From assembly GCA_958431945.1 (NCBI GenBank), contig CAUASQ010000042.1, forward strand, positions 1 to 12,190: a stretch of 12,190 bases of DNA. The letters run 5' to 3'. Position numbers and translations under genes: made by a program. Source of the DNA: an uncultured Collinsella sp. GTDB taxonomy: Bacteria; Actinomycetota; Coriobacteriia; Coriobacteriales; Coriobacteriaceae. Positions 6,834 through 12,190 of this stretch are shown here, piece after piece; the stretch's first letter is position 1, and each line of letters starts with the position of its first letter. The notes below the pieces were generated by a model. That model searched no databases. It had not been told where the DNA came from and saw only the letters and a list, made by a program, of their open reading frames with translations.

Positions 6834-6862
6834 TTGAACTACAATGTGCTTCACCATATGTG
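6834..6862 (+). promoter_or_regulatory. Possible promoter of the 133-aa membrane protein gene
   Basis: TTGAAC (6834-6839) and TATGTG (6857-6862) are separated by 17 bp, 51 bases before the ATG at 6913. This is the best pair in the 233-base gap between the divergent small membrane protein genes; nothing else is recognisable there. Confidence 0.3.
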
Positions 6863-6912
6863 CAGTACATTGGGTGCGCCAAGTTGGCGTACTCGTATCG
6901 AAAGGACCAGCC

Positions 6913-7314
6913 ATGAGCTTCACTCGCAAGACTCTCAAAATCCTTGCTCTCATCTACTTTGTTTTGGGCATCGCCAGCCTCGTCACCGCCGGCGTCGGTA
7001 TCGCCACGGGCGGTCTCGATTCCACGTACGGTTCGTACGCCACGCTCGCAGCGGTCGTGCTTATCGCCAAGGGTCTCGTCGACCTTGCCGCAGGCGTCGC
7101 CGGTATCAAGGGCGCCAACAAGCCTTCGCAGGTGGACGGCGCGTTTAAGCTCGGTATTGTTGCCGCGGTCGCCACGCTTGTCCAGGCGGTGCTCACGCTT
7201 CCCGCGCTCGGCGGCAGCGCCGTCAACATCGGCGCCTTTGTCATCGTGGTGTACGACCTGTTCTTTGTTCAGCAGGCACGCGCCGTTAAGGCCGAAAACA
7301 AGGACCGCCTGTAG
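6913..7314 (+). CDS. Four-helix integral membrane protein, 133 aa, unknown function
   Basis: A small hydrophobic protein. Four likely membrane segments: LKILALIYFVLGIASLVTAG (about 8-27), TLAAVVLIAKGLVDLAAGVA (about 45-64), LGIVAAVATLVQAVLTLPAL (about 79-98) and VNIGAFVIVVYDLFFV (about 103-118), then a charged tail RAVKAENKDRL on the cytoplasmic side. No catalytic motif is visible. The ATG at 6913 is preferred because AAAGGA lies six bases upstream; the longer in-frame start at 6844 has no such site. It has its own candidate promoter and a terminator just after the stop, so it is probably monocistronic. It resembles small tetraspan actinobacterial membrane proteins in general, and no function can be assigned. 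Confidence 0.82.
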   Translation: MSFTRKTLKILALIYFVLGIASLVTAGVGIATGGLDSTYGSYATLAAVVLIAKGLVDLAAGVAGIKGANKPSQVDGAFKLGIVAAVATLVQAVLTLPALGGSAVNIGAFVIVVYDLFFVQQARAVKAENKDRL

Positions 7315-7351
7315 CGCTCGCTACTCATAACCTCTGTAGCCAAGCAACTAA

Positions 7352-7387
7352 AAAGGGCCGATCGCGCATCTCCGCGGTCGGTCCTTT
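7352..7387 (+). terminator. Terminator after the membrane protein gene
   Basis: AAAGGGCCGATCGCG (7352-7366) pairs with CGCGGTCGGTCCTTT (7373-7387) over 15 bp with two G-U pairs and a six-base loop. The A-rich and T-rich ends make it usable in both directions. It starts 38 bases after the stop codon at 7314. Confidence 0.75.
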
Positions 7388-7417
7388 ACGTTTGACCAGA
7401 TAAAACCTACCAAAATA

Positions 7418-7440
7418 AACCTGTCCCTTTTTGGCAGGTT
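7418..7440 (-). terminator. Terminator directly after rlmA
   Basis: On the minus strand AACCTGCC pairs with GGxCAGGTT (one bulged base), followed by TTTATTTT. The hairpin begins one base after the rlmA stop codon. With the neighbouring stem at 7352-7387 it separates two convergent genes. Its GTCCC and TGCC-like words recall the repeats at 8354-8403. Confidence 0.7.
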
Positions 7441-7441
7441 G

Positions 7442-8257
7442 TTAGCTGTGGCGGTACTCGGCGATAATGAAGTCGATATCGGTTTGGAGCGTGTCCAAGT
7501 TTGCCAGGCGCTCTTTGTCGGCAGGGCGCGTGCGGTAGTAGTACGGCGTCATCTGGAACACCGCCTCGATATCGGCCTGGGTCTGAAGCGTAATATTCGC
7601 AGACACCCGCTGCGTTCTGACCAACTCGAGCTCGGTGGTCTTCGGCAGCTTCTCATCGTTAAGGTACGGCGTGTCGTAGAGCGCTTCCTTAAGCCCAAAG
7701 AGATGGCGGGCACCTGGCACTACGGTGTAGAGCGAGCCCTCGGGCGCCAGCACGCGGGCAAACTCGCGCTCGTTAAAGGGAGCAAAGAGCTCAGTCACCA
7801 TATCGAAGGCGCCATCGGCCACGGGAATGTCCTTCATATTGGCCACGAAATAGGTCGCATCGCCGCGCTTGGCGGCCAGGCGCACCATCTCTTTGCCCAG
7901 GTCGAACCCGTAAACATCCATGCCCGGCACCGCGCCCATGGCGCTGGTGTAGTAGCCCTCGCCGCAGCAAATATCGAGCAGCGTCATGGGACCGTTCGCA
8001 GACGCGGCACGCCCAGACACCTGCTTGCGCACGAGCTCGACCATCGCATCGCGCAACGGCGCATAGTAACCGCGATTCAGAAAGTCACGACGACTGCGTG
8101 CCTGCGACTTGGGATCGCCCATGGAGTCGCCGCTCTTGGACGAACGTAGTAGATATAGATAGCCCTCGCGAGCTCGGTCAAACCGGTGTCCGCCCGCACA
8201 TGCAGCACCACGCTCGTCGTCCACCAACGGCTCATGGCAAACGGGACACAACAACAT
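7442..8257 (-). CDS. rlmA: 23S rRNA (guanine-N1)-methyltransferase RlmA, 271 aa
   Basis: A SAM-dependent methyltransferase that modifies hairpin 35 of 23S rRNA: G745 in Gram-negative RlmA(I), G748 in RlmA(II)/TlrB of Gram-positive bacteria, where it can contribute to tylosin resistance. The N-terminal zinc finger is Cys4, Cys7, Cys20, His24, followed by FDRAREGYLYLL, a family hallmark. Next come GDSMGDPKSQARSRRDFL and the SAM motif LLDICCGEGYYT (93-104). VLAPEGSLYTVVPGARHLFGLK matches the substrate-side region, and QMTPYYYRTRP is the conserved C-terminal motif. The length is typical. AAGGAG lies five bases before the ATG. Whether it is type I or II cannot be told by eye; an actinobacterial host suggests type II. 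It is divergent from the MATE gene and ends in its own terminator. Confidence 0.93.
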   Translation of the reverse strand: MLLCPVCHEPLVDDERGAACAGGHRFDRAREGYLYLLRSSKSGDSMGDPKSQARSRRDFLNRGYYAPLRDAMVELVRKQVSGRAASANGPMTLLDICCGEGYYTSAMGAVPGMDVYGFDLGKEMVRLAAKRGDATYFVANMKDIPVADGAFDMVTELFAPFNEREFARVLAPEGSLYTVVPGARHLFGLKEALYDTPYLNDEKLPKTTELELVRTQRVSANITLQTQADIEAVFQMTPYYYRTRPADKERLANLDTLQTDIDFIIAEYRHS

Positions 8258-8353
8258 GGCAACTCCTTAGCGCGAACAACACAACGCCCACCATTGTCGC
8301 ACGCCTTCCCCGCCTAGTCATTGGACGTTCTTGAATGACTAGTTAGAAGAGAT

Positions 8354-8403
8354 AAGGAGTGTCCCCAGCTGCCGACAGAAAAGGAACGTCCCTAAGTGCC
8401 GAC
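8354..8403. repeat. Two imperfect 23-bp direct repeats, REP-like
   Basis: AAGGAGTGTCCCCAGCTGCCGAC (8354-8376) and AAGGAACGTCCCTAAGTGCCGAC (8381-8403) match at most positions and recur with a 27-bp period. The spacer between rlmA and the MATE gene (8258-8471) holds no gene and no clear promoter besides these. The words GTCCC and TGCCGAC suggest a dispersed intergenic repeat family, but other copies cannot be seen in this window. Confidence 0.5.
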
Positions 8404-8471
8404 TGGTTGCATTAGGAGTATCATCATCTGCGCAAATAAGCACGAAAGAGCATATTAGAGATTGAGAGCGT

Positions 8472-9854
8472 ATGGCTGATACCGTATCTAAGCACATTGA
8501 CATGACCACCGGCTCGCTGTGGCGCAATATTCCCCTGTTCGCCTTCCCCGTGGCCGCCACGAGCATCTTGGAGCAGCTGTCGAACCTCATCGCCACCGTC
8601 ATCATCGGTAACTTTTCGGGCGACCAGGGAACCCTCGCCATGGCGGCGGTCGGCTCCAATGTTCCGCTTACCAGTCTTATGCTCAACCTGTTTATTGGCA
8701 TGTCGCTTGGCTCCAACGTGGTCATCGCCAACGCTATCGGCCGCAACGATCAGAACATGGTCAAACGCGCCGTCCATACCTCGATTTTAATGGCGCTTGT
8801 GGGCTTTGTCGTCATCGCACTGGGCGAGATCTTTGCCGAGCCCATGCTCGCCGCGCTCAACGTTCCCGCCGAGACCATGCCGCTCGCCTCACTCTATCTG
8901 CGCGTCTTTTTGCTCAGCATGCCCTCAATCTTGCTTTACAACTTTGAAGCCGCAATCTTCCGCTCCGTCGGCATCACCCGCATGCCGCTACAGGCGCTTG
9001 CCGTGTCCACCGTCCTCAACATTGGCCTGGACCTCATCTTTGTCCCCGTACTCCACTGGGGCGTCGCGGGCGTCGCTATCGCCACCGCCATCGCTTACAC
9101 CGTCAGCGCCGCTACGCTCTTTATCCGCCTACTCAAGACCGACTCCGTCGTCCGCGTCACCCCGCGCGACCTGGCTATCGACCCCGTCGCCCTCAAGCGC
9201 ATCGTCAAGATCGGCCTGCCCGCCGGCATCCAAAGCGCCGTCTTTGCCGTCGCCAACATCATCATCCAGTCTGCCATCAACAGCCTGGGCACCGAGGTCA
9301 TGGCGGCCTCGAGCGCCGCTATGAGCCTGGAGTACGTGTGCTACAACCTGCTCAACAGCTTTAGCCAGGCTTGCACCACCTTTGTGGGACAAAACCACGG
9401 TGCCCGCCAGATCGATCGCTGCACCAAAACGCTCAAGGTCTGCCTGGTCGAAGGCGGTATCGTCGCGCTCACCACAATTATCGTTATTGTCGGCCTGGGG
9501 CGTGAGATCTTGTCGCTGTTCAACAGCGATCCCAACATCGTCTCGATCGGCTATATCCGCGTGTGCTCGATCTTCCCGGCGTACGCCTTTAGCATGTTCT
9601 ACGAAAACATGTCAGGCTACCTGCGCGGCTTTGGTATCTCGCTCACACCCGCCCTCATCACCATGATCTGCGTCTGCGGCATCCGCTTCTATTGGGTGTT
9701 CTGCGTGTTCCCGCACTTCCGCACCTTTGCGAACATCATGATGGTCTACCCCATCAGCCTGGGCACCACGGCGTTCTTTATGGTCGTGGCGGTGCTACTC
9801 TGCCACCCGGCACGCACCTATCGCGCCACCCAAGCCAAAGCGACAGCCCGCTAA
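8472..9854 (+). CDS. MATE family efflux transporter, 460 aa
   Basis: A polytopic inner-membrane protein of the multidrug and toxic compound extrusion family, which exports cationic drugs or metabolites by sodium or proton antiport. The N-terminal MTTGSLWRNIPLFAFPVAATSILEQL is a typical MATE opening. The two pseudo-symmetric halves of six helices are visible: the first contains FEAAIFRSVGITRMPLQALAVSTVLNIGLDLIFV, the second begins near LKRIVKIGLPAGIQSAVFAVANIIIQ and contains SFSQACTTFVGQNHGA and NMSGYLRGFG. The length of about 460 residues is normal. The start ATG at 8472 has only a weak site (GAGAG), so translation may be modest. The gene stands alone, divergent from rlmA and convergent with the LysR gene 27 bases later. 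The substrate is not predictable; the bacterial NorM/DinF branch is most likely. Confidence 0.93.
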   Translation: MADTVSKHIDMTTGSLWRNIPLFAFPVAATSILEQLSNLIATVIIGNFSGDQGTLAMAAVGSNVPLTSLMLNLFIGMSLGSNVVIANAIGRNDQNMVKRAVHTSILMALVGFVVIALGEIFAEPMLAALNVPAETMPLASLYLRVFLLSMPSILLYNFEAAIFRSVGITRMPLQALAVSTVLNIGLDLIFVPVLHWGVAGVAIATAIAYTVSAATLFIRLLKTDSVVRVTPRDLAIDPVALKRIVKIGLPAGIQSAVFAVANIIIQSAINSLGTEVMAASSAAMSLEYVCYNLLNSFSQACTTFVGQNHGARQIDRCTKTLKVCLVEGGIVALTTIIVIVGLGREILSLFNSDPNIVSIGYIRVCSIFPAYAFSMFYENMSGYLRGFGISLTPALITMICVCGIRFYWVFCVFPHFRTFANIMMVYPISLGTTAFFMVVAVLLCHPARTYRATQAKATAR

Positions 9855-9881
9855 ACACCGCACCCAACGCTACGCCAGTCA

Positions 9882-10748
9882 TTAATTGACAATATGCGAG
9901 CTCATATAGTCGATAAAGCGCCTCGTGGCGATAGGCATGGTGTCCCAGCTGCGCCAGGCCGCCACCACGTCGCGCGAGGGGGCATGCACGATGGGCCACA
10001 CACGAATATCGGCTCGCATGCCCTCCACAGTACGACGGTAGAGCATGCTCACGCCTAGGCCCTCCTCCACCATCGCCATGATGGTGTAGTCGTCGGTCAC
10101 CTCGCTCGTCACGTGCGGCGACAGCCCATGCGCCGCAAATGCATCGAGCACCAGGCTCTGTTCGCCCTCATCCAGCAGTACAAACGGCTCGGACGCCAGG
10201 TCGGCGAGTGTCACCTTTTCCTTTGCCGTCAGCGGATGCGCGGCCGGCAACAATGCCACCAACTCGTCGTGATAGACCACGCGCTTCTCGAGCCCAGCGG
10301 TAAATCCGCGTGCCGTAAAGCAAAAATCAACCACGCCATCGTGCACCCACTGGGCGTTGCGCGTGTAATCGCCCTGCTTGAGGGTAAAGCGTACGCCCGG
10401 GTGCAGGGCTCCAAAATCGCGGATCACGCGCGGCAATACGGTTCGACTCACGTTGGTAAACGTCGCGATGCGAATAACAGTCGACGAAAGTCCCAGCAGC
10501 TCCTGGCGCTTGCCCTCGAGCTCGGCCTCGGCGGTCACAATCTGGCGCAGGTACGGCAGATATTGTTTACCGTCGCGCGTAAGCGAAACACCCTGCTTAC
10601 CGCGCTCGATAAGCGTGGTGCCCAGCTCGCGCTCGAGCGCCTTGACGGCCTGGCTCACCGCGCTTTGCGTATAGCCCAGCTCGTCCGCTGCGCCCTTAAG
10701 ACTGCCGCGATCGACCACCATACAAACAATCTGATACCGCGATGCCAT
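9882..10748 (-). CDS. LysR-type transcriptional regulator, 288 aa
   Basis: A LysR-family DNA-binding regulator. The N-terminal winged helix-turn-helix is GSLKGAADELGYTQSAVSQAVKALERELGTTLIERG (about 15-50), with LTRDGKQYLPYLRQI after it. The effector-binding domain starts near VIRIATFTNVSRTVLPRVIRDF and contains VDFCFTARG and the EEGLGVSML motif. Length is normal. The ATG at 10748 follows GGAGG. It is divergent from the EamA permease gene with 158 bases between, the usual arrangement in which a LysR protein controls its neighbour and itself. It faces the MATE gene tail to tail, so MATE control is less likely. The inducer is unknown. Confidence 0.92.
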   Translation of the reverse strand: MASRYQIVCMVVDRGSLKGAADELGYTQSAVSQAVKALERELGTTLIERGKQGVSLTRDGKQYLPYLRQIVTAEAELEGKRQELLGLSSTVIRIATFTNVSRTVLPRVIRDFGALHPGVRFTLKQGDYTRNAQWVHDGVVDFCFTARGFTAGLEKRVVYHDELVALLPAAHPLTAKEKVTLADLASEPFVLLDEGEQSLVLDAFAAHGLSPHVTSEVTDDYTIMAMVEEGLGVSMLYRRTVEGMRADIRVWPIVHAPSRDVVAAWRSWDTMPIATRRFIDYMSSHIVN

Positions 10749-10773
10749 CGTGCCTCCACATCACTGCAGCCGT

Positions 10774-10783
10774 AAAACGTTTT
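10774..10783. promoter_or_regulatory. Palindrome AAAACGTTTT near the lysR start
   Basis: A perfect 10-bp palindrome 26 bases before the lysR start codon, inside its likely leader. It could be a protein-binding site or chance; there is no second copy in the intergenic gap. Confidence 0.25.
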
Positions 10784-10807
10784 GCCAGGGCTTTTTCTGC
10801 CTACATT

Positions 10808-10826
10808 AGTATTTCTTAATCATACT
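10808..10826. promoter_or_regulatory. AGTAT-N9-ATACT dyad, likely LysR operator
   Basis: AGTAT (10808-10812) and ATACT (10822-10826) form a dyad of 19 bp overall in the middle of the divergent lysR/EamA gap. Reading toward lysR, TATGAT within the dyad makes a good -10 box. A regulator bound here would therefore block its own promoter, which is the common LysR autoregulation. LysR sites are usually T-N11-A dyads; the spacing here is slightly different. Confidence 0.45.
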
Positions 10827-10906
10827 GAAGATACATTCGCTTTACTACATCCACATCTGGGAGCAGAATCCTTTTTGCGAAACCGTTCTGTAACAAAAGG
10901 AGTCCC

Positions 10907-11809
10907 ATGGATCGCAAAAAAGCAATCGCGCTCTCATTTTCCGTTCCCGTCGCATGGGGCTTTTCGTATCCCCTCATGAAGATCGGCATGGACAGCATGA
11001 ACGCCACGAGCGTCGTCGCGCTACGTTGCATCATCGCCTTTGTGGTCTGCCTGCTGCTCTTCCACAAGCGCGCTTTCCGCATCAACCGCGACCTTATGGT
11101 CCGTGCCGCCATCATCGGCGCCATTATGGCAACCGAGCTCACCTGCATGTGCCTGGGCTCCAGCCTCACCTCTGCCTCCACTGCCGGCTTTTTGCAGAGC
11201 CTGACGGTCGTGATCGTACCGTTTGCCAACGCCGCCCTGCTGCGTCGCGCCCCCGAGCGCAAAGTGCTCGTCGGCACCGCCATCGTCACCTGCGGCATGC
11301 TGCTGCTCTCGGGCGCCGACTTTACCAGCCTGAACCCGGGCGCGATCATCATGCTGCTCTCCGCCTTTGTCTACGCCGGACACATCATTGTGGCGAAGCG
11401 CTTTGTCGAAGATGTCGACCCGCTGGCTCTGGGCGTTTGGCAGCTGGGCTTTGGCGGCTTGTTCTCGGGCATCGCCGCATTCACCTTTGGCGGCTTCACG
11501 CTTCCCGGCACGCCGGGCGAGGTCGTAGTCGTCGTCGCGCTCGCACTCATCTGCTCTGCCTACGGCTTTATCACCCAGACGCTCGTGCAGCCCCACGTGC
11601 CTGCCGAGACCACCGGCTTTGCCTTCTCGCTCGAGCCGGTCTGCTCCGCCGTCTTTTCGTTCTTCCTAGTCGGTGAGGTCCTGAGCCCCATCGCCTTCCT
11701 GGGTGCAGCTCTCATCCTCACCGGCGTCATGGCGGCAACCGTCGAGCTTCCGCGCCTCCGCGCACATGGACAGGCTCGCATGGCAGGAGCGCCCGAGCAC
11801 GTCTCGTAG
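10907..11809 (+). CDS. EamA/DMT-superfamily permease, 300 aa
   Basis: An inner-membrane transporter of the drug/metabolite transporter superfamily with two EamA repeats of five helices each. The first repeat runs from IALSFSVPVAWGFSYPLMKIG to VGTAIVTCGMLLLSG, with LTSASTAGFLQSLTVVIVP as its conserved fourth-helix region. The second begins at PGAIIMLLSAFVYAGHIIVAKR and ends with FSLEPVCSAVFSFFLVGEVLSPIAFLGAALILTGV, the family's typical glutamate-proline motif. The tail after about residue 282 is short and basic. Such proteins export amino acids, nucleotides or other metabolites; the substrate is not predictable. AAAGGAG lies four bases before the ATG. Its divergent partner is the LysR gene, which is its probable regulator. 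Confidence 0.93.
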   Translation: MDRKKAIALSFSVPVAWGFSYPLMKIGMDSMNATSVVALRCIIAFVVCLLLFHKRAFRINRDLMVRAAIIGAIMATELTCMCLGSSLTSASTAGFLQSLTVVIVPFANAALLRRAPERKVLVGTAIVTCGMLLLSGADFTSLNPGAIIMLLSAFVYAGHIIVAKRFVEDVDPLALGVWQLGFGGLFSGIAAFTFGGFTLPGTPGEVVVVVALALICSAYGFITQTLVQPHVPAETTGFAFSLEPVCSAVFSFFLVGEVLSPIAFLGAALILTGVMAATVELPRLRAHGQARMAGAPEHVS

Positions 11810-11835
11810 ACCCCACTCTTCATACAGCCGCGGCA

Positions 11836-11858
11836 TAAAGGCAACCGGTGCGCCTTTA
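11836..11858. terminator. Weak hairpin between the EamA gene and ung
   Basis: TAAAGGC (11836-11842) pairs with GCCTTTA (11852-11858) around a nine-base loop, 27 bases after the EamA stop. It has no T-run beyond the stem. It may end the EamA transcript, but TACAAT at its right edge could also be a -10 box for ung. Confidence 0.4.
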
Positions 11859-11897
11859 CAATAGATGCCAACAGAGCATCTGACGTAAAGGAGCCCC

Positions 11898-12190
11898 ATG
11901 GACACCGCAACTCGCGACCGCAACATAGCAACTTGGTTGGGCGATGCGCCGCAGCCGGTACGTGACACTACGAACCAGCTGCTCGAGCGCATCGCCCTTT
12001 TGCGTGCCGAGCAGACCATCTACCCGGCACAAGACGACATCCTCAATGCCCTCGCCTACACGCCGGCCGACCAGGTCAAGGTTGTCATCTTGGGTCAGGA
12101 CCCCTATCACGGACCCAACCAGGCTATGGGGCTGTCGTTCTCGGTCCCCGCGACGCAAACCAAGTTGCCGCCGAGCCTGCGCAACATCTA
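11898..12190 (+). CDS. ung: Uracil-DNA glycosylase (family 1), 5' part
   Basis: The first 97 residues of uracil-DNA glycosylase, which removes uracil from DNA in base excision repair; the gene runs past the window end. The catalytic water-activating motif GQDPYH is at 66-71, with Asp68 as the catalytic residue (Asp64 in E. coli Ung), followed by GPNQAMGLSFSVP, which is diagnostic for family 1. The ATG at 11898 follows AAAGGAG with a four-base spacer, as for the EamA gene. A possible -10 TACAAT lies 36 bases upstream. It is about two-fifths of the usual length of roughly 225 residues. Confidence 0.95.
   Translation, partial: MDTATRDRNIATWLGDAPQPVRDTTNQLLERIALLRAEQTIYPAQDDILNALAYTPADQVKVVILGQDPYHGPNQAMGLSFSVPATQTKLPPSLRNI

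Noticed and set aside
7442..9854. rlmA and MATE gene as a macrolide resistance island
   Set aside because: Both are common chromosomal genes, transcribed apart, and no mobile element borders them; the link is only proximity.
10954..11676. 240-codon open frame on the plus strand
   Set aside because: It is a shifted frame of the EamA permease, rich in His and Arg with no family match; the other frame has clear transmembrane repeats and a strong ribosome binding site.
1..12190. tRNA, rRNA, CRISPR array, insertion sequence or prophage
   Set aside because: No cloverleaf, regular spaced repeat array, transposase or phage structural gene was recognised on either strand.

Overview
The window reads as chromosomal DNA from a GC-rich bacterium. 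Strong AGGAGG-type ribosome binding sites, a UvrA2-like protein, a TetM-like translation GTPase, RlmA and RsmJ side by side, and the intergenic repeat vocabulary fit an Actinomycetota gut lineage of the Coriobacteriia (Collinsella-like). That assignment is inference from gene content and codon style; no rRNA or other marker gene is present to confirm it.

Left part (1-4602), all on the minus strand. A TetM/EF-G-like ribosomal GTPase (4602 to 2599) is followed by a stand-alone AAA ATPase with a C-terminal winged-helix-like region (2505 to 1387). Ten bases later begins a UvrA paralogue (1376 to beyond base 1) that lacks the UvrB-binding domain. The 93-base gap before the ATPase carries three GGTATAA repeats spaced exactly 10 bp, overlapping a promoter-like sequence. 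The three genes look like an antibiotic or stress tolerance neighbourhood, but no shared function can be proven from sequence.

Middle part (4603-7314). A gene-free leader holds a perfect 17-bp inverted repeat that is a good terminator for a GNAT acetyltransferase (5347 to 4856). That gene is divergent from a 98-residue protein with a Cys-x2-Cys-x3-His zinc-ribbon-like end (5422-5718), with a TGGTATCA/TGATACCA dyad between them. RsmJ (16S rRNA methyltransferase, minus) and a 46-residue single-pass membrane protein (minus) follow. Next is a divergent 133-residue four-helix membrane protein (6913-7314).

Right part (7315-12190). Two back-to-back terminators separate the membrane protein from the convergent rlmA (23S rRNA guanine-N1 methyltransferase, minus). 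After a spacer with two imperfect 23-bp direct repeats comes a MATE efflux protein (plus). It converges on a LysR regulator (minus), which is divergent from an EamA/DMT-type permease (plus), a classic regulator-target pair with two dyads in between. The window ends inside ung, uracil-DNA glycosylase.

No tRNA, rRNA, CRISPR array, insertion sequence or prophage was seen. The themes are translation-apparatus modification (TetM-like GTPase, RsmJ, RlmA), DNA repair (UvrA2-like, Ung) and small-molecule export (MATE, EamA). Most genes look like ordinary core or semi-core content. The least explained parts are the TetM-like/ATPase/UvrA2 block, the GGTAT-type operator candidates and the repeat spacers.
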